A stretch of 64,000 nucleotides of DNA from an uncultured Mollicutes bacterium (GCA_900548675.1 URLJ01000003.1:1-64000), one strand, 5' to 3'. Positions 17,613 to 26,308 are shown, counted from the stretch's first letter. A program made the numbers and translations. Notes: a model not told the origin generated them from the letters alone.

Positions 17613-18992
17613 TTATTTGCCAAGACAAAATTTACTGAAGAGTTCATTAAGAAGTGAATCATCGCTTACATCTCCTAGTATTTCGCCTAAGCTATGCCAT
17701 GCTTCTTGTAAGAACAAATCTATTACATCGATTGCAGTATCATCTTTACAAGCAGCAAGTGCCTCTTCTAAAGCTTTTTTAGCTGTTTTCATACATTCAA
17801 GTTGACGTGCATTACTTATATAAGCAATATTACCTGGATCAAAATCATTAGTAAAAACAATTTTATATATTGAATCTTCTAATTCTTTAATACCTTCTTC
17901 TTGTAATGCCGATATTTTAATAGCATTAGGAATAAGCGTTTCATCTATTTTTTGTGGTAAATCATTCTTGTTAATTATATATATATACTTTTTATTTTTT
18001 TCTTTGACTAATTTTATTAATTCAAGATCTTCTTTTGAAAGTGGAACACCACCATCAAATACAAGAAGTACTAAAGATGCTACATCTAGTTTCTTTTTAG
18101 TTAAATCTACTCCTATTTTTTCTACTTCATCTTTTGCATCCCTAACTCCTGCTGTATCAATCAAATTGATAGTTATTGAACCTATATTTAATTTTGATTC
18201 AATAACATCTCTTGTTGTTCCAGGAATATTTGTAACGATGGCTTTTTTCTCTTGGATAAGAGCATTTAAAAGACTACTTTTACCTACATTAGGTTTTCCT
18301 ATTATTACCGTGTCTATACCATTTTTTATCAAAAAAACATTTTCGGCATTATTAATAACTTCTTCTATTTTTACATATATATCTTCTAATTTCGGTTTAA
18401 TTTCTTTTGATTTAACTTCTTCAACATCATCATACTCAGGATAATCAATATTTACAGCAATATTAGCTATAATATCAAGCAGTGCTGCTTGAAGTTTTTC
18501 AACCATTTTTTTTATATCCCCTTTTAAAGAATGATTTGCTAGTTCAAGTGCTTTTTTATTTTGAGCACTAATTACATCCATAACAGCTTCTGCTTTGGTT
18601 AAATCAATTCTTCCATTTAAAAAGGCTCTTTTTGTAAACTCTCCAGCAAGAGCTAACTTGGCCCCATTTTCTACCACAAGATTTAAAATAGTATTTGTCA
18701 CAAGAATACCGCCATGACAATTTATTTCTACAACGTCTTCAGTTGTATAACTTCTTGGCGATCTAAATATTGATACTAATACCTCATCAATTATACTTCC
18801 TGTTCTAGGATTATATATATGTCCATATGTAATAGTATGACTTTTTACTTTTGTAAGGTCTTTTTCTTTGAAAATTTTATTTACAATTGTTATTGCTTCA
18901 TCGCCACTAACTCTAACAATCGATATTGCACCTTGAGCTAAAGCTGTCGAAACGCCAACAATAGTTGTGTTAAATAATGATTTACTATTCAT
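17613..18992 (-). CDS. mnmE: tRNA modification GTPase MnmE
   Basis: MnmE with MnmG adds the carboxymethylaminomethyl group to wobble uridine 34 of tRNAs. The 459-aa protein has the N-terminal folate-binding domain (GVSTALAQGAISIVRVSG). The inserted G domain carries G1 GKPNVGKSSLLNAL, G2/G3 GTTRDVIE and DTAG, and G4 NKND. The C-terminus FCLGK holds the conserved Cys of the FC(I/V/L)GK motif. It lies in the classical rpmH-rnpA-yidC-jag-mnmE order but is set apart from jag by 260 bp with its own promoter. mnmG does not follow. Confidence 0.97.
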   Translation of the reverse strand: MNSKSLFNTTIVGVSTALAQGAISIVRVSGDEAITIVNKIFKEKDLTKVKSHTITYGHIYNPRTGSIIDEVLVSIFRSPRSYTTEDVVEINCHGGILVTNTILNLVVENGAKLALAGEFTKRAFLNGRIDLTKAEAVMDVISAQNKKALELANHSLKGDIKKMVEKLQAALLDIIANIAVNIDYPEYDDVEEVKSKEIKPKLEDIYVKIEEVINNAENVFLIKNGIDTVIIGKPNVGKSSLLNALIQEKKAIVTNIPGTTRDVIESKLNIGSITINLIDTAGVRDAKDEVEKIGVDLTKKKLDVASLVLLVFDGGVPLSKEDLELIKLVKEKNKKYIYIINKNDLPQKIDETLIPNAIKISALQEEGIKELEDSIYKIVFTNDFDPGNIAYISNARQLECMKTAKKALEEALAACKDDTAIDVIDLFLQEAWHSLGEILGDVSDDSLLNELFSKFCLGK

Positions 18993-19042
18993 TATATACC
19001 AACTCCTTCTAATATATTATACCAAATTTCTTCCATTTTTCT

Positions 19043-19072
19043 ATTATATAGAATTATTATTTTTTTTGTAAA
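19043..19072 (-). promoter_or_regulatory. Promoter of mnmE
   Basis: On the minus strand TTTACA, 18-bp spacer, TATAAT, about 50 bp upstream of the mnmE start. Confidence 0.65.
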
Positions 19073-19111
19073 CATTTTCAAATACTTTACAAAAACTTTT
19101 TATTAATTATA

Positions 19112-19245
19112 TGTTATAATTTAAGTGTTCTTTGCAATCGCGCTCCTTATTATTGCAAAGATCATAAAAATTACTTTTTAATTTTTATTTATCTATTCTC
19201 GTTTCTTTTTTCAAAAGAGGTAGCTTAAACGCTACCTCTTTTCCT
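19112..19245 (+). ncRNA. Candidate small RNA with anti-Shine-Dalgarno loop
   Basis: The plus strand between mnmE and jag (both minus) holds an extended -10 promoter (TGT-TATAAT, 19112-19120). A perfect 9-bp hairpin follows (CTTTGCAAT 19130-19138 with ATTGCAAAG 19152-19160), whose 13-nt loop contains GCTCCTTATT. After a U-rich linker there is a 12-bp terminator stem (19213-19242, AAAAGAGGTAGC with GCTACCTCTTTT) and a T-rich tail. No open frame is present. The loop is complementary to AAGGAG ribosome sites, a common feature of regulatory RNAs in Bacillota. No good -35 box is seen. The terminator may also end the jag transcript on the minus strand. Confidence 0.45.
19213..19242. terminator. Bidirectional terminator downstream of jag
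   Basis: A 12-bp perfect stem (AAAAGAGGTAGC/GCTACCTCTTTT) with a 6-nt loop. It sits 12 bp past the jag stop on the minus strand and also ends the candidate plus-strand small RNA. Its T-tail is better on the plus strand. Confidence 0.85.
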
Positions 19246-19253
19246 TTTTAAAT

Positions 19254-19877
19254 TTATTTATTTACTTTTGGTTCAATAATTACATATCTTTGCGGTTCAA
19301 CACCTTCAGAGTGTGTAGTTACATCGCGCCAGTCAGACAACTTATTATGAATAACTTTTCTTTCATAGGCGTTCATGTAGTGTAGTTTAACGGGTACTTT
19401 TGTCTTTGCAACATCTTTTGCAATTCTAGTTGCCATTTTTTCAAGGTTTTCATCACGATGCTTACGATAATCACCTACATCAACTTTGACAATTAACCCA
19501 TTTTCATTTTCTCTGTCAAAATATTGATTAACTATTATTGATGACAAATATTGTAAAGCGACTAATGTTCTTGAATTTTTACCAATTAACATACCATTAG
19601 CATTTTCTGTATTGATCCCATATTCAACAGTATTGTCACGCATTTTTCTTTCAACAAAACCCATAATATTAGCATTTTGTAAATAGTGTTCTAAATAATC
19701 CTTTCCTTTTTTAACAGGATTAGCATCTACCATAACATGTATTTTTACTTCTTCTTGTGGAGTGTTGTCATCTGTTAATACGTCAAAATATAAGTCATCT
19801 TTAGCAACACCAAGTTCACTAACTGCTAATGCCTCTACTTCTTGCAGACTTTTTCCTTCATATATTTTTTCTTTCAT
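19254..19877 (-). CDS. jag: RNA-binding protein Jag (KhpB/EloR)
   Basis: The 207-aa protein has the three-part layout of the family. An N-terminal Jag domain (KIYEGKSLQEVEALAVSELG, residues 3-50) is followed by a KH domain with a GKNSRT loop (residues about 70-140). A C-terminal R3H domain has the motif in ERKVIHNKLSDWRDVTTHSE (about 165-185). Homologues bind mRNA with KhpA and affect cell elongation and division. It lies 11 bp after yidC in the usual order. Confidence 0.95.
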   Translation of the reverse strand: MKEKIYEGKSLQEVEALAVSELGVAKDDLYFDVLTDDNTPQEEVKIHVMVDANPVKKGKDYLEHYLQNANIMGFVERKMRDNTVEYGINTENANGMLIGKNSRTLVALQYLSSIIVNQYFDRENENGLIVKVDVGDYRKHRDENLEKMATRIAKDVAKTKVPVKLHYMNAYERKVIHNKLSDWRDVTTHSEGVEPQRYVIIEPKVNK

Positions 19878-19888
19878 ACATTTTCCTC

Positions 19889-21721
19889 TTAACTATTGTA
19901 TTTCTTTCTTAATTTTTCAGCACGCTTATCGCTAAACTTATTATTTAAAGCTGCTTGTAAAATTGAATATAAATTACCTATTATCCAGTAAACACCTAAA
20001 CCTGCAGCACTTTGCCATACAAAGATAACCATCATCACTGATAAGAATATCATCATATATTTCATTGTTCCATTATTATTGTTTTGTGAAGCAGCTTGTC
20101 TACGATATTCAGGAATGTTTTGTTGTGATTTAGCTTGAGCATCTTTTTGACGTTGTTCAGATATTTTTTGATTAATTTGTTGTGTTAAAAGAACTAGACA
20201 CATAATTAAAATAATACCCCAAAAACTATTAGACCACAATTCGCCTCTTCCTGCAAATAAATCAATTGTTCCGATATTATGTTTCAATGAAGAAACCCAA
20301 TCAGAAGTTCCAGGAACAGACCCATTTGTAAAAGGCATTCTATTTATAGCTCTATATATTGCGATAAATATAGGGAATTGAATAAATTGCATTAAACATC
20401 CGCCAATACCTACTTTATACTTCTTGTATATTTGAGCTTGTTCCATTCTCTTAGCATTTTGTGAATCAGGATCTGGGCGATTTGCGTATTTAGCCTCTAT
20501 TTTATTTAATTCTGGTTGCATCAATTGCATTTTTAGAGACATATCATTTGTTTTAGCATAAACAGGCCATGCGATTGTTCTTACAATTATTGTTGCAAAT
20601 AAAATACCAAAAATATAATAACCACCAAGTAGAGCTGATATTGTTTTCATTAACCATCCAATTGGGAAAATCAAGAAGTTATTAAAGAAGTTTGTAAAAA
20701 ATGCTCCAAAACTATCTATTTTTTTCCATCCTAGTGGTTCTTGTCGTGCAGATGATGTATAGTCAGCAACATCAATAGTATAGTTTTTAATTATTTGATA
20801 AACATTTCCACTATTTTCAACCTTTTCTGCTACAACAGTATCTTTATTTGCACTATTTGCATCATATAATTCTGCTGTGTATTTTGTTATAGCTTGGTCA
20901 ATTAGTTTCTTTCTATAATCTTCTGATTTTTTTGTATAACTGTCTTTATAGTTTCCTAATTTTTCTTTTACAGTTTTCACTGTTACAGACTTGATACTAG
21001 AAATTTTAACATTTTCACCATTGTTTTTATAATCTTCTACAACTGTTGCCTTTTCAATTACTTTTGTTACTACATCCTCTAATGATTTTGTATTAATAGT
21101 TGTAACCATATTTACATAATTATTTATCATTTCATTTACATCATTATAAATTTTTTCAAGCAATGCTGTGTTATCGCTTTTTAATTCACTTGATGCTATT
21201 TTGTTTAAATAATCTGTTAATTGTGACAAAATATTATCACTAAATGCTTTATCTTGATATTCAACATTATTAATTAATTTACTTTTTACTGCTTGATTGA
21301 AATCATCAGTTACTGTAATACTTTTTAACTCAGCATCTGTTTTAATTGCTGAAAAAGCTACTAACATTTTATCTTTATCAAGTTTAGAATCATTATTATA
21401 AATTTTAGTAATAATTTGTTTTATACTTGTTTCATAATTATTATAATATTCCGCTACGTTAAGACTTTCAACGAAATAATTAATTCTAACCTTCGCTTGT
21501 TCTTTTTCGGCTTCATTAGAAACTTCCAAAGTTTCTTCAATATAAGTCTTTAAATTATTTCTTTCTTCTAATTGAGCTCCATAAACTTCTTCTGCAAAAC
21601 TATCGTATGTTGGCATAGTATCTTTCGAACCACATGACGTTAATCCTACTAACATTAATAAAGCAACAAAAATAATTGATAGAAATCTAAACTTTGAGCT
21701 TTTTTCAAAAATTTTATTCAT
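19889..21721 (-). CDS. yidC: Membrane protein insertase YidC/OxaA with large N-terminal extracytoplasmic domain
   Basis: YidC inserts membrane proteins alone or with SecYEG. The C-terminal part (about residues 345-610) is the conserved insertase: the hydrophilic-groove Arg lies in TIIVRTIAWPVYAKTN, followed by the cytoplasmic helical hairpin (MQPELNKIEAKY) and the later helices (CLMQFIQFPIFIAIYRAI). It starts with a signal peptide and lipobox (LTSC, Cys about 30), typical of Gram-positive YidC. At 610 aa it is over twice the usual Gram-positive length of about 260. The extra 310 residues form a Lys/Asn/Glu-rich, mostly helical extracytoplasmic domain. It overlaps rnpA by 8 bp. Confidence 0.95.
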   Translation of the reverse strand: MNKIFEKSSKFRFLSIIFVALLMLVGLTSCGSKDTMPTYDSFAEEVYGAQLEERNNLKTYIEETLEVSNEAEKEQAKVRINYFVESLNVAEYYNNYETSIKQIITKIYNNDSKLDKDKMLVAFSAIKTDAELKSITVTDDFNQAVKSKLINNVEYQDKAFSDNILSQLTDYLNKIASSELKSDNTALLEKIYNDVNEMINNYVNMVTTINTKSLEDVVTKVIEKATVVEDYKNNGENVKISSIKSVTVKTVKEKLGNYKDSYTKKSEDYRKKLIDQAITKYTAELYDANSANKDTVVAEKVENSGNVYQIIKNYTIDVADYTSSARQEPLGWKKIDSFGAFFTNFFNNFLIFPIGWLMKTISALLGGYYIFGILFATIIVRTIAWPVYAKTNDMSLKMQLMQPELNKIEAKYANRPDPDSQNAKRMEQAQIYKKYKVGIGGCLMQFIQFPIFIAIYRAINRMPFTNGSVPGTSDWVSSLKHNIGTIDLFAGRGELWSNSFWGIILIMCLVLLTQQINQKISEQRQKDAQAKSQQNIPEYRRQAASQNNNNGTMKYMMIFLSVMMVIFVWQSAAGLGVYWIIGNLYSILQAALNNKFSDKRAEKLRKKYNS

Positions 21722-22058
21722 TATTCTTTTTTACCTTTCTATTTAAAATTGAAATAATCTTTTCGAGATCTTCTTTTTTATCGTTGAATGTTTTACCTTT
21801 TGCCTCGAATTTGTTAACTATAACAATTGATGCTAAAGGTAAAGTTGACAACAAGGGTCTAACAATTTCTCTAACAACGCGTTTAGCGTAATTTCGTTCA
21901 ACTGCTGTCCCATATTTTTTTGAAACTGATATTGCGACTAATGTTTTAGAGTCATTTATTTTGTAATACAACGTGTAATATTTTCCACTTACACGTTGTC
22001 GTAATTTAACAACATGAGCAATCTCATGGCTTTTTTTTAATCTATTTTCTTTTTTCAT
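21714..22058 (-). CDS. rnpA: Ribonuclease P protein component
   Basis: The 114-aa basic protein binds the RNase P RNA and helps tRNA 5' maturation. The N-terminal MKKENRLKKSHEIAHVVKL and the signature RNXXKR-type helix in VERNYAKRVVREIVRPLL are visible. It follows rpmH and overlaps yidC by 8 bp. A terminator-like stem lies between rpmH and this gene. Confidence 0.96.
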   Translation of the reverse strand: MKKENRLKKSHEIAHVVKLRQRVSGKYYTLYYKINDSKTLVAISVSKKYGTAVERNYAKRVVREIVRPLLSTLPLASIVIVNKFEAKGKTFNDKKEDLEKIISILNRKVKKNNE

Positions 22059-22080
22059 GTCATTCTCCTTACTTATTTAC

Positions 22081-22123
22081 AAAATAAAAAGACCCCTCCT
22101 GTTATCATTTGACAAAAGTGGTC
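22081..22123 (-). terminator. Terminator-like stem between rpmH and rnpA (attenuator)
   Basis: On the minus strand GACCaCTTTTGT pairs with ACAGGAGgGGTC (one mismatch, two G-T pairs) and is followed by TTTTTATTTT. It lies 30 bp after rpmH. Partial termination here would give more rpmH mRNA than rnpA mRNA. Confidence 0.7.
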
Positions 22124-22152
22124 CAAGTAAATGATTATTTATCCGCAATATT

Positions 22153-22287
22153 TTAAGCAGAAAGGACTTTACGACCTTTTAAACGTCTGCGCGCCAAAAC
22201 TTTTCTACCACCAACAGTGGCCATACGAGCACGGAAACCGTGAGTTTTACTATGTTTACGTTTGTTAGGTTGGTATGTTCTTTTCAT
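22153..22287 (-). CDS. rpmH: 50S ribosomal protein L34
   Basis: Translation of the minus strand from ATG at 22287 gives 44 aa beginning MKRTYQPNKRKHSKTHGF and ending GRKVLSA, the full L34 signature. GGAGG precedes the start. It begins the rpmH-rnpA-yidC-jag operon directly left of the origin. Confidence 0.98.
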   Translation of the reverse strand: MKRTYQPNKRKHSKTHGFRARMATVGGRKVLARRRLKGRKVLSA

Positions 22288-22317
22288 ATGAGCACCTCCA
22301 TAAAACCATGCTTGATT

Positions 22318-22346
22318 ATTATACTACATCTTTTGTTTTTTGTCAA
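22318..22346 (-). promoter_or_regulatory. Sigma-A promoter of rpmH operon
   Basis: Perfect TTGACA, 17-bp spacer, perfect TATAAT on the minus strand, about 30 bp upstream of the rpmH start. Confidence 0.92.
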
Positions 22347-22364
22347 CTTTTTTATCTACTTAAA

Positions 22365-22390
22365 TTAAAACAAACCCCTTTTGGGGTTTG
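22365..22390 (-). terminator. Intrinsic terminator of the 22400 gene
   Basis: CAAACCCC and GGGGTTTG form a perfect 8-bp stem around four bases, followed on the minus strand by TTTTAATTT. It lies 10 bp past the stop. Confidence 0.85.
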
Positions 22391-22399
22391 TCTTTAGTT

Positions 22400-23431
22400 T
22401 TAATCTACTACAGGAAGTTCATCTACTGCGATAGTAACGTATGATGAAACAACCTTTCCTGGAACAGTTTTCATTTTTTGGAAAACATAAATTTTTGACA
22501 TATTATATAATTCATTATAAGAAACTGTACTAGCTGTTAGGGAGATTCCCGTTTTTCTTGTAGTTAAAATACCATGATACTGAACCATAGAAACGTAATC
22601 AGACATATAATTAGTATCATCATGAGGATCGTTATCAAGTTTACCAAACACTGCTAAGTGAGAATCCTTTACTTCAATTGAAGCTTTTCCAATAGTTTCT
22701 TTACTGTAATATGTGTAAATATTAAACTTGTCTAATTTATTATCGCTAAGTTTAGTCTTAATCTTTAAACCAAATAGTTTATTATCATCTTTTAAATTTA
22801 TTCTATCATCATCTAAAGTATCAACAGTAGTAGCGACATACTTATTTATTTCTTTTTCATCAAATTGTATTACATTAAATTTATAATTAATTTCATAGTC
22901 TTTATATTCTACTTTTCCATCTAATGTATCAACTTTTAATTGGTAATGAACTTTTAAAAATCCTTGTTCGGGAGTTTTATCAACATTTTCATAAACTTCT
23001 GTTTTACTATTATATGTTTGTGTTTTATTAGCTACAGAATAATCTGATAAAAAGTTAATTGATGGTAATGTCACTTCTTTAGTTCTTGTTTGTTCTTTAT
23101 AAACGTACGTTCCATTGTGGGTTTTTAATGTTAAATAAACACCAACATTTTTAATCTTTTTAGATGTATCAAGAGCATTAAGGTGTACTCTTACATCCCA
23201 TTTTGCTTCTTCTCGACTTGTTTCTTTTTTTTCATCAGAGCGAGTTCTGCGTTCAAGTAGAGAAACTGCCACTTCTAAATTTTCATCATATGGTTTATCT
23301 GTATATTCAGTAAACACCACTTTATTGCTTGTTTTTATGACAACAGCTCCTGCTATTGCTGCTAAAGCAAATGTGTATATTACTAAAATCAAGATTTTAG
23401 TTGTTGTATTTATTTTTGATATAAACTTCAT
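22400..23431 (-). CDS. Signal-anchored extracytoplasmic protein next to oriC, unknown function
   Basis: A 343-aa protein with one N-terminal membrane helix (about residues 12-35, rich in Ala, Ile, Val) and a 300-residue Lys/Asp/Tyr-rich outside domain. I recognise no family. The chosen ATG at 23431 has AGGAG seven bases upstream; the frame is open for 11 more codons to 23464, but no ribosome site supports that longer form. It sits between oriC and rpmH, is transcribed away from the origin and ends in its own terminator. It may be a beta-rich envelope protein; no role is assigned. Confidence 0.75.
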   Translation of the reverse strand: MKFISKINTTTKILILVIYTFALAAIAGAVVIKTSNKVVFTEYTDKPYDENLEVAVSLLERRTRSDEKKETSREEAKWDVRVHLNALDTSKKIKNVGVYLTLKTHNGTYVYKEQTRTKEVTLPSINFLSDYSVANKTQTYNSKTEVYENVDKTPEQGFLKVHYQLKVDTLDGKVEYKDYEINYKFNVIQFDEKEINKYVATTVDTLDDDRINLKDDNKLFGLKIKTKLSDNKLDKFNIYTYYSKETIGKASIEVKDSHLAVFGKLDNDPHDDTNYMSDYVSMVQYHGILTTRKTGISLTASTVSYNELYNMSKIYVFQKMKTVPGKVVSSYVTIAVDELPVVD

Positions 23432-23510
23432 AATAAGTCTCCTCTCGCTTGATAATTTTATCATATAAGGTGTTATTTTGCAAGTAAGTAGCGAGAGATT
23501 TTATTTAATT

Positions 23511-23690
23511 ACTTATCCACATTGATAACTTTGTGGATATCTCAATAGTTTTATCAACATCTTTTCCTCTGTTGATATGTGGAAATCTATGACTCTTAAA
23601 AATATTTTCTATTTATGTGTATTTTTTTCTTGTTTATGGTATCATATATTAAGAAAGTATGGTGGTTTATGTGGAAAATGCTTTAAATTT
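23511..23690. other. oriC: Replication origin, left part: DnaA-box cluster upstream of dnaA
   Basis: DnaA boxes in the 240-bp gap and dnaA start: TTATCCACA at 23513-23521 (perfect), TGTGGATAT at 23532-23540 (reverse, 8 of 9), TTATCAACA at 23551-23559 (8 of 9), TGTTGATAT at 23570-23578 and TGTGGAAAT at 23578-23586 (reverse, 7 of 9). TGTGGAAAA at 23670-23678 (reverse, 8 of 9) overlaps the dnaA start. Strand use of the genes flips here, supporting the origin call. The cluster also overlaps the likely dnaA promoter, allowing DnaA autoregulation. Confidence 0.88.
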
Positions 23691-25062
23691 GTGGAATTCT
23701 GTAAAAGAGGATTTTAAAAATTCTGGCAAGATCACAGATTCTGATTTTAAATCTTTTTTTGGACCTATAACAGAAGTTCACAAAGTTTATAATGATTATA
23801 TTTATTTAATAGCCGACAACGCTTTTAACAAGTTTCGCATAGAAAAATATTTCTTACCTGATTTAAATGCCTTATTACAAAAGTATTGTTCTAAAAAAAT
23901 GGAATTTAAAATAATCAGTGCTGAAGACGCAGCGCTAGAAAATGAAAATAATGCAAAAAAAGCTTTAAATTCTGTCAATCCTAGTGAATTTGCGACAAAT
24001 GCTAGAAAATTAAGACCTGAATATACTTTCGAAAACTTTGTTACAGGTGAGTCAAACAGGTTTGCTTTTGTTTCTTCGACAAAAGTCGCAGAATCTCCTT
24101 GTGTTACAATTAACCCTTTGTACATTTTTGGAGATGTCGGTCTCGGAAAGACCCATCTAATGATGGCTATAGGTCACTATGTTTTAGATAATAATATAAA
24201 TACAAATGTTGTCTATACTACGGCTCAACAATTTGCAGAAGATTATTTTATGGCTACTTCTAAAAAATCAGCTGCTAGTTTGGAACAATTTTATAACTAT
24301 TACCGAAACGCAGATTTACTACTTGTTGATGATATCCAATTTTTAGCTAATAAAACAGCTACTCAAGAAGAATTTTTTAAACTATTTGAATATTTATTTG
24401 AAAATAATAAACAAATAGTTATCACATCGGATAGAAAAGCTAGTGAACTTGAAAATATTATGTCACGTTTGAAGTCTCGTTTTGATTGGGGACTACCTGT
24501 GGATGTAAAAAAACCTGATGCCGAACACAGAAAAGCTATTTTAAAGAGAAAGTTATTCTTCTTACTTCCTGATCCAAAAGTCGTTAATAATGAAGCCCTT
24601 GATTACATCGCAACGAATTTTGATAGTAATGTCAGAGAATTAGAGGGTGCTTTACGACGTTTTATAAATTACTGTGTATCATTTAATATTGATTTTTCTC
24701 TAGAAAATGCTAAAATTGCTTTAGAATCAATTATTATAGCATCAAAAAATTCTAATTCCATTAGTTCAAACAATGGAGTAATAGAAAAAGTTAAAGATTG
24801 TGTCGCAAAATATTACAACATCTCTGTTTCTGATCTTTCTTCATCTACTAGAAAGAAAGAAGTGGTTATACCTAGACAAATAGCTGTCTATATCATACGT
24901 ACTAAATATGATATTCCTCTAGATACAATAGGTTCTTACTTTGGAAATCGAGATCATTCTACTATTTCCCACGCAATTGACAAAATAACTTCGGCGATAA
25001 ATTCCGATTGGACAATCAAACAAGATATAGAAAATATAGAAAAAATGTTAGATACAAAATAA
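23671..25062 (+). CDS. dnaA: Chromosomal replication initiator DnaA
   Basis: DnaA binds DnaA boxes and melts the origin. The protein has an N-terminal DnaB/regulator domain and the AAA+ core with Walker A GDVGLGKTHLM and Walker B LLLVDDIQFLANK. The C-terminal helix-turn-helix signature is GSYFGNRDHSTISHAIDKI. I chose the GTG at 23671: it gives the usual N-terminus (M)ENALNLW and has GGTGG five bases upstream. The ATG at 23659 is an alternative four codons longer. Length is 463 aa, normal for the family. Confidence 0.96.
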   Translation: MENALNLWNSVKEDFKNSGKITDSDFKSFFGPITEVHKVYNDYIYLIADNAFNKFRIEKYFLPDLNALLQKYCSKKMEFKIISAEDAALENENNAKKALNSVNPSEFATNARKLRPEYTFENFVTGESNRFAFVSSTKVAESPCVTINPLYIFGDVGLGKTHLMMAIGHYVLDNNINTNVVYTTAQQFAEDYFMATSKKSAASLEQFYNYYRNADLLLVDDIQFLANKTATQEEFFKLFEYLFENNKQIVITSDRKASELENIMSRLKSRFDWGLPVDVKKPDAEHRKAILKRKLFFLLPDPKVVNNEALDYIATNFDSNVRELEGALRRFINYCVSFNIDFSLENAKIALESIIIASKNSNSISSNNGVIEKVKDCVAKYYNISVSDLSSSTRKKEVVIPRQIAVYIIRTKYDIPLDTIGSYFGNRDHSTISHAIDKITSAINSDWTIKQDIENIEKMLDTK

Positions 25063-25104
25063 TTTACTATAATATAAGGACAGGAATAGCTTTATGAAAA
25101 AAAT

Positions 25105-25165
25105 AAGTTATCAACTTATCCACATGATAATAATAATTAAATAAGAAGAAAATTAATAAATAATA
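25105..25165. other. oriC: Replication origin, right part: DnaA boxes and AT-rich stretch between dnaA and dnaN
   Basis: TTATCAACT (25108-25116) overlaps TTATCCACA (25116-25124, perfect). These are followed at once by TAA trinucleotides (25126-25137) and a run of almost pure A/T to the dnaN ribosome site. A bipartite origin with unwinding in the dnaA-dnaN gap, as in Bacillus, is the likely reading. Whether the TAA run acts as DnaA-trio is inferred. Confidence 0.75.
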
Positions 25166-25183
25166 TTATGAGGTGATTCAAAA

Positions 25184-26308
25184 ATGAAATTTACAATAGC
25201 AAGGGAGATTCTATTAGAAGCTCTTAACAATGTTTCTAAAGGATTATCTTCTAAAACTCCTATGCCTGTTTTAACAGGAATAAAAATAGAAACGAACTTT
25301 GACGAAATTATATTTACAACAACGAACAGAGAAATATCTGTTCAAGTTAAACTTCCTAAAAACGAAAATATAGACATCGAGAGTGAAGGTTGGTGCGTCG
25401 TACCAGGTAAATACTTCATAGATATCGCAAAAAAAATTGAAGGAAAAAATATAGAATTTACATTGTTTGAAGAAAATACAATTAAAATTCTATCAGAAAG
25501 ATCAAATTTTACACTTATTGCTTTGGAAAAAAATAATTTTCCACAGATAAATTTTGCTCCATTAGGAACTCCAATCGTACTTAAAGCCTCTGTCTTAAAA
25601 CAAATTATACGCCAAACAGCTTTTGCAGCGGGCTCTTCTGAATCAAGAATTACATTGACAGGTGTTTGTTTAGAACTTGCAGAAAACAGATTAAAAGCAA
25701 TTGCGACAGACAGTTATCGTTTGGCGAAGAAAGAAACAGAGTTAGATTATAACCTTGAAAACACTAGAGTAAATGTTCCAAGCAAAGCCTTAGAAGAACT
25801 AAATAAGATATTAACTGATGATACAGAAGATGTAAAAATGTACATAATGGTAAATAAAATACTATTCATATACAAGAATATTAGTTTTGTAACAAGACTA
25901 ATTGAGGGTAGTTATCCTAACACAAATGCCTTATTTCCAAACGAAAGTTTAATGGCTATAACATTCGATAAAAACTCCCTTATTGCAGCGGTTGATAGAG
26001 CTGCTTTGTTCACAAATTTAGACAATTCTAGCATAGTAAAATTCATGGTAACAGCTGATAAAGTGATACAAATCGCATCAAATTCTAATGAAATAGGAAA
26101 AGTTGTAGATGAAATCCTTCCATTAAAGAATGTAGAGTTAATGCAATTTCAAATAGCTTTTAGTGCAAAATACTTCCTTGAAGCTCTAAAAGCATTCGAT
26201 TCTAATGCGATTACCATCAAATTTACCGGTGAAACTAAGTCATTTACATTAGAAGGAGATCAAGATAGAGCATTTATCCAATTGATATTACCTGTAAGAG
26301 TGTACTAG
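25184..26308 (+). CDS. dnaN: DNA polymerase III beta sliding clamp
   Basis: The clamp encircles DNA and holds polymerase III. The 374-aa protein has three clamp domains (about residues 1-125, 128-245, 248-374), starts MKFTIAREILLEALNNVSKG and ends FIQLILPVRVY, matching the consensus LPVR(T/V)Y C-terminus that lines the binding groove. AGGTGA precedes the start. It follows dnaA in the usual order and ends at a strong terminator, so recF and gyrB are transcribed separately. Confidence 0.97.
   Translation: MKFTIAREILLEALNNVSKGLSSKTPMPVLTGIKIETNFDEIIFTTTNREISVQVKLPKNENIDIESEGWCVVPGKYFIDIAKKIEGKNIEFTLFEENTIKILSERSNFTLIALEKNNFPQINFAPLGTPIVLKASVLKQIIRQTAFAAGSSESRITLTGVCLELAENRLKAIATDSYRLAKKETELDYNLENTRVNVPSKALEELNKILTDDTEDVKMYIMVNKILFIYKNISFVTRLIEGSYPNTNALFPNESLMAITFDKNSLIAAVDRAALFTNLDNSSIVKFMVTADKVIQIASNSNEIGKVVDEILPLKNVELMQFQIAFSAKYFLEALKAFDSNAITIKFTGETKSFTLEGDQDRAFIQLILPVRVY

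Noticed and set aside
17968..18444. Plus-strand frame of 158 codons
   Set aside because: Opposite strand of mnmE, whose GTPase motifs are intact.
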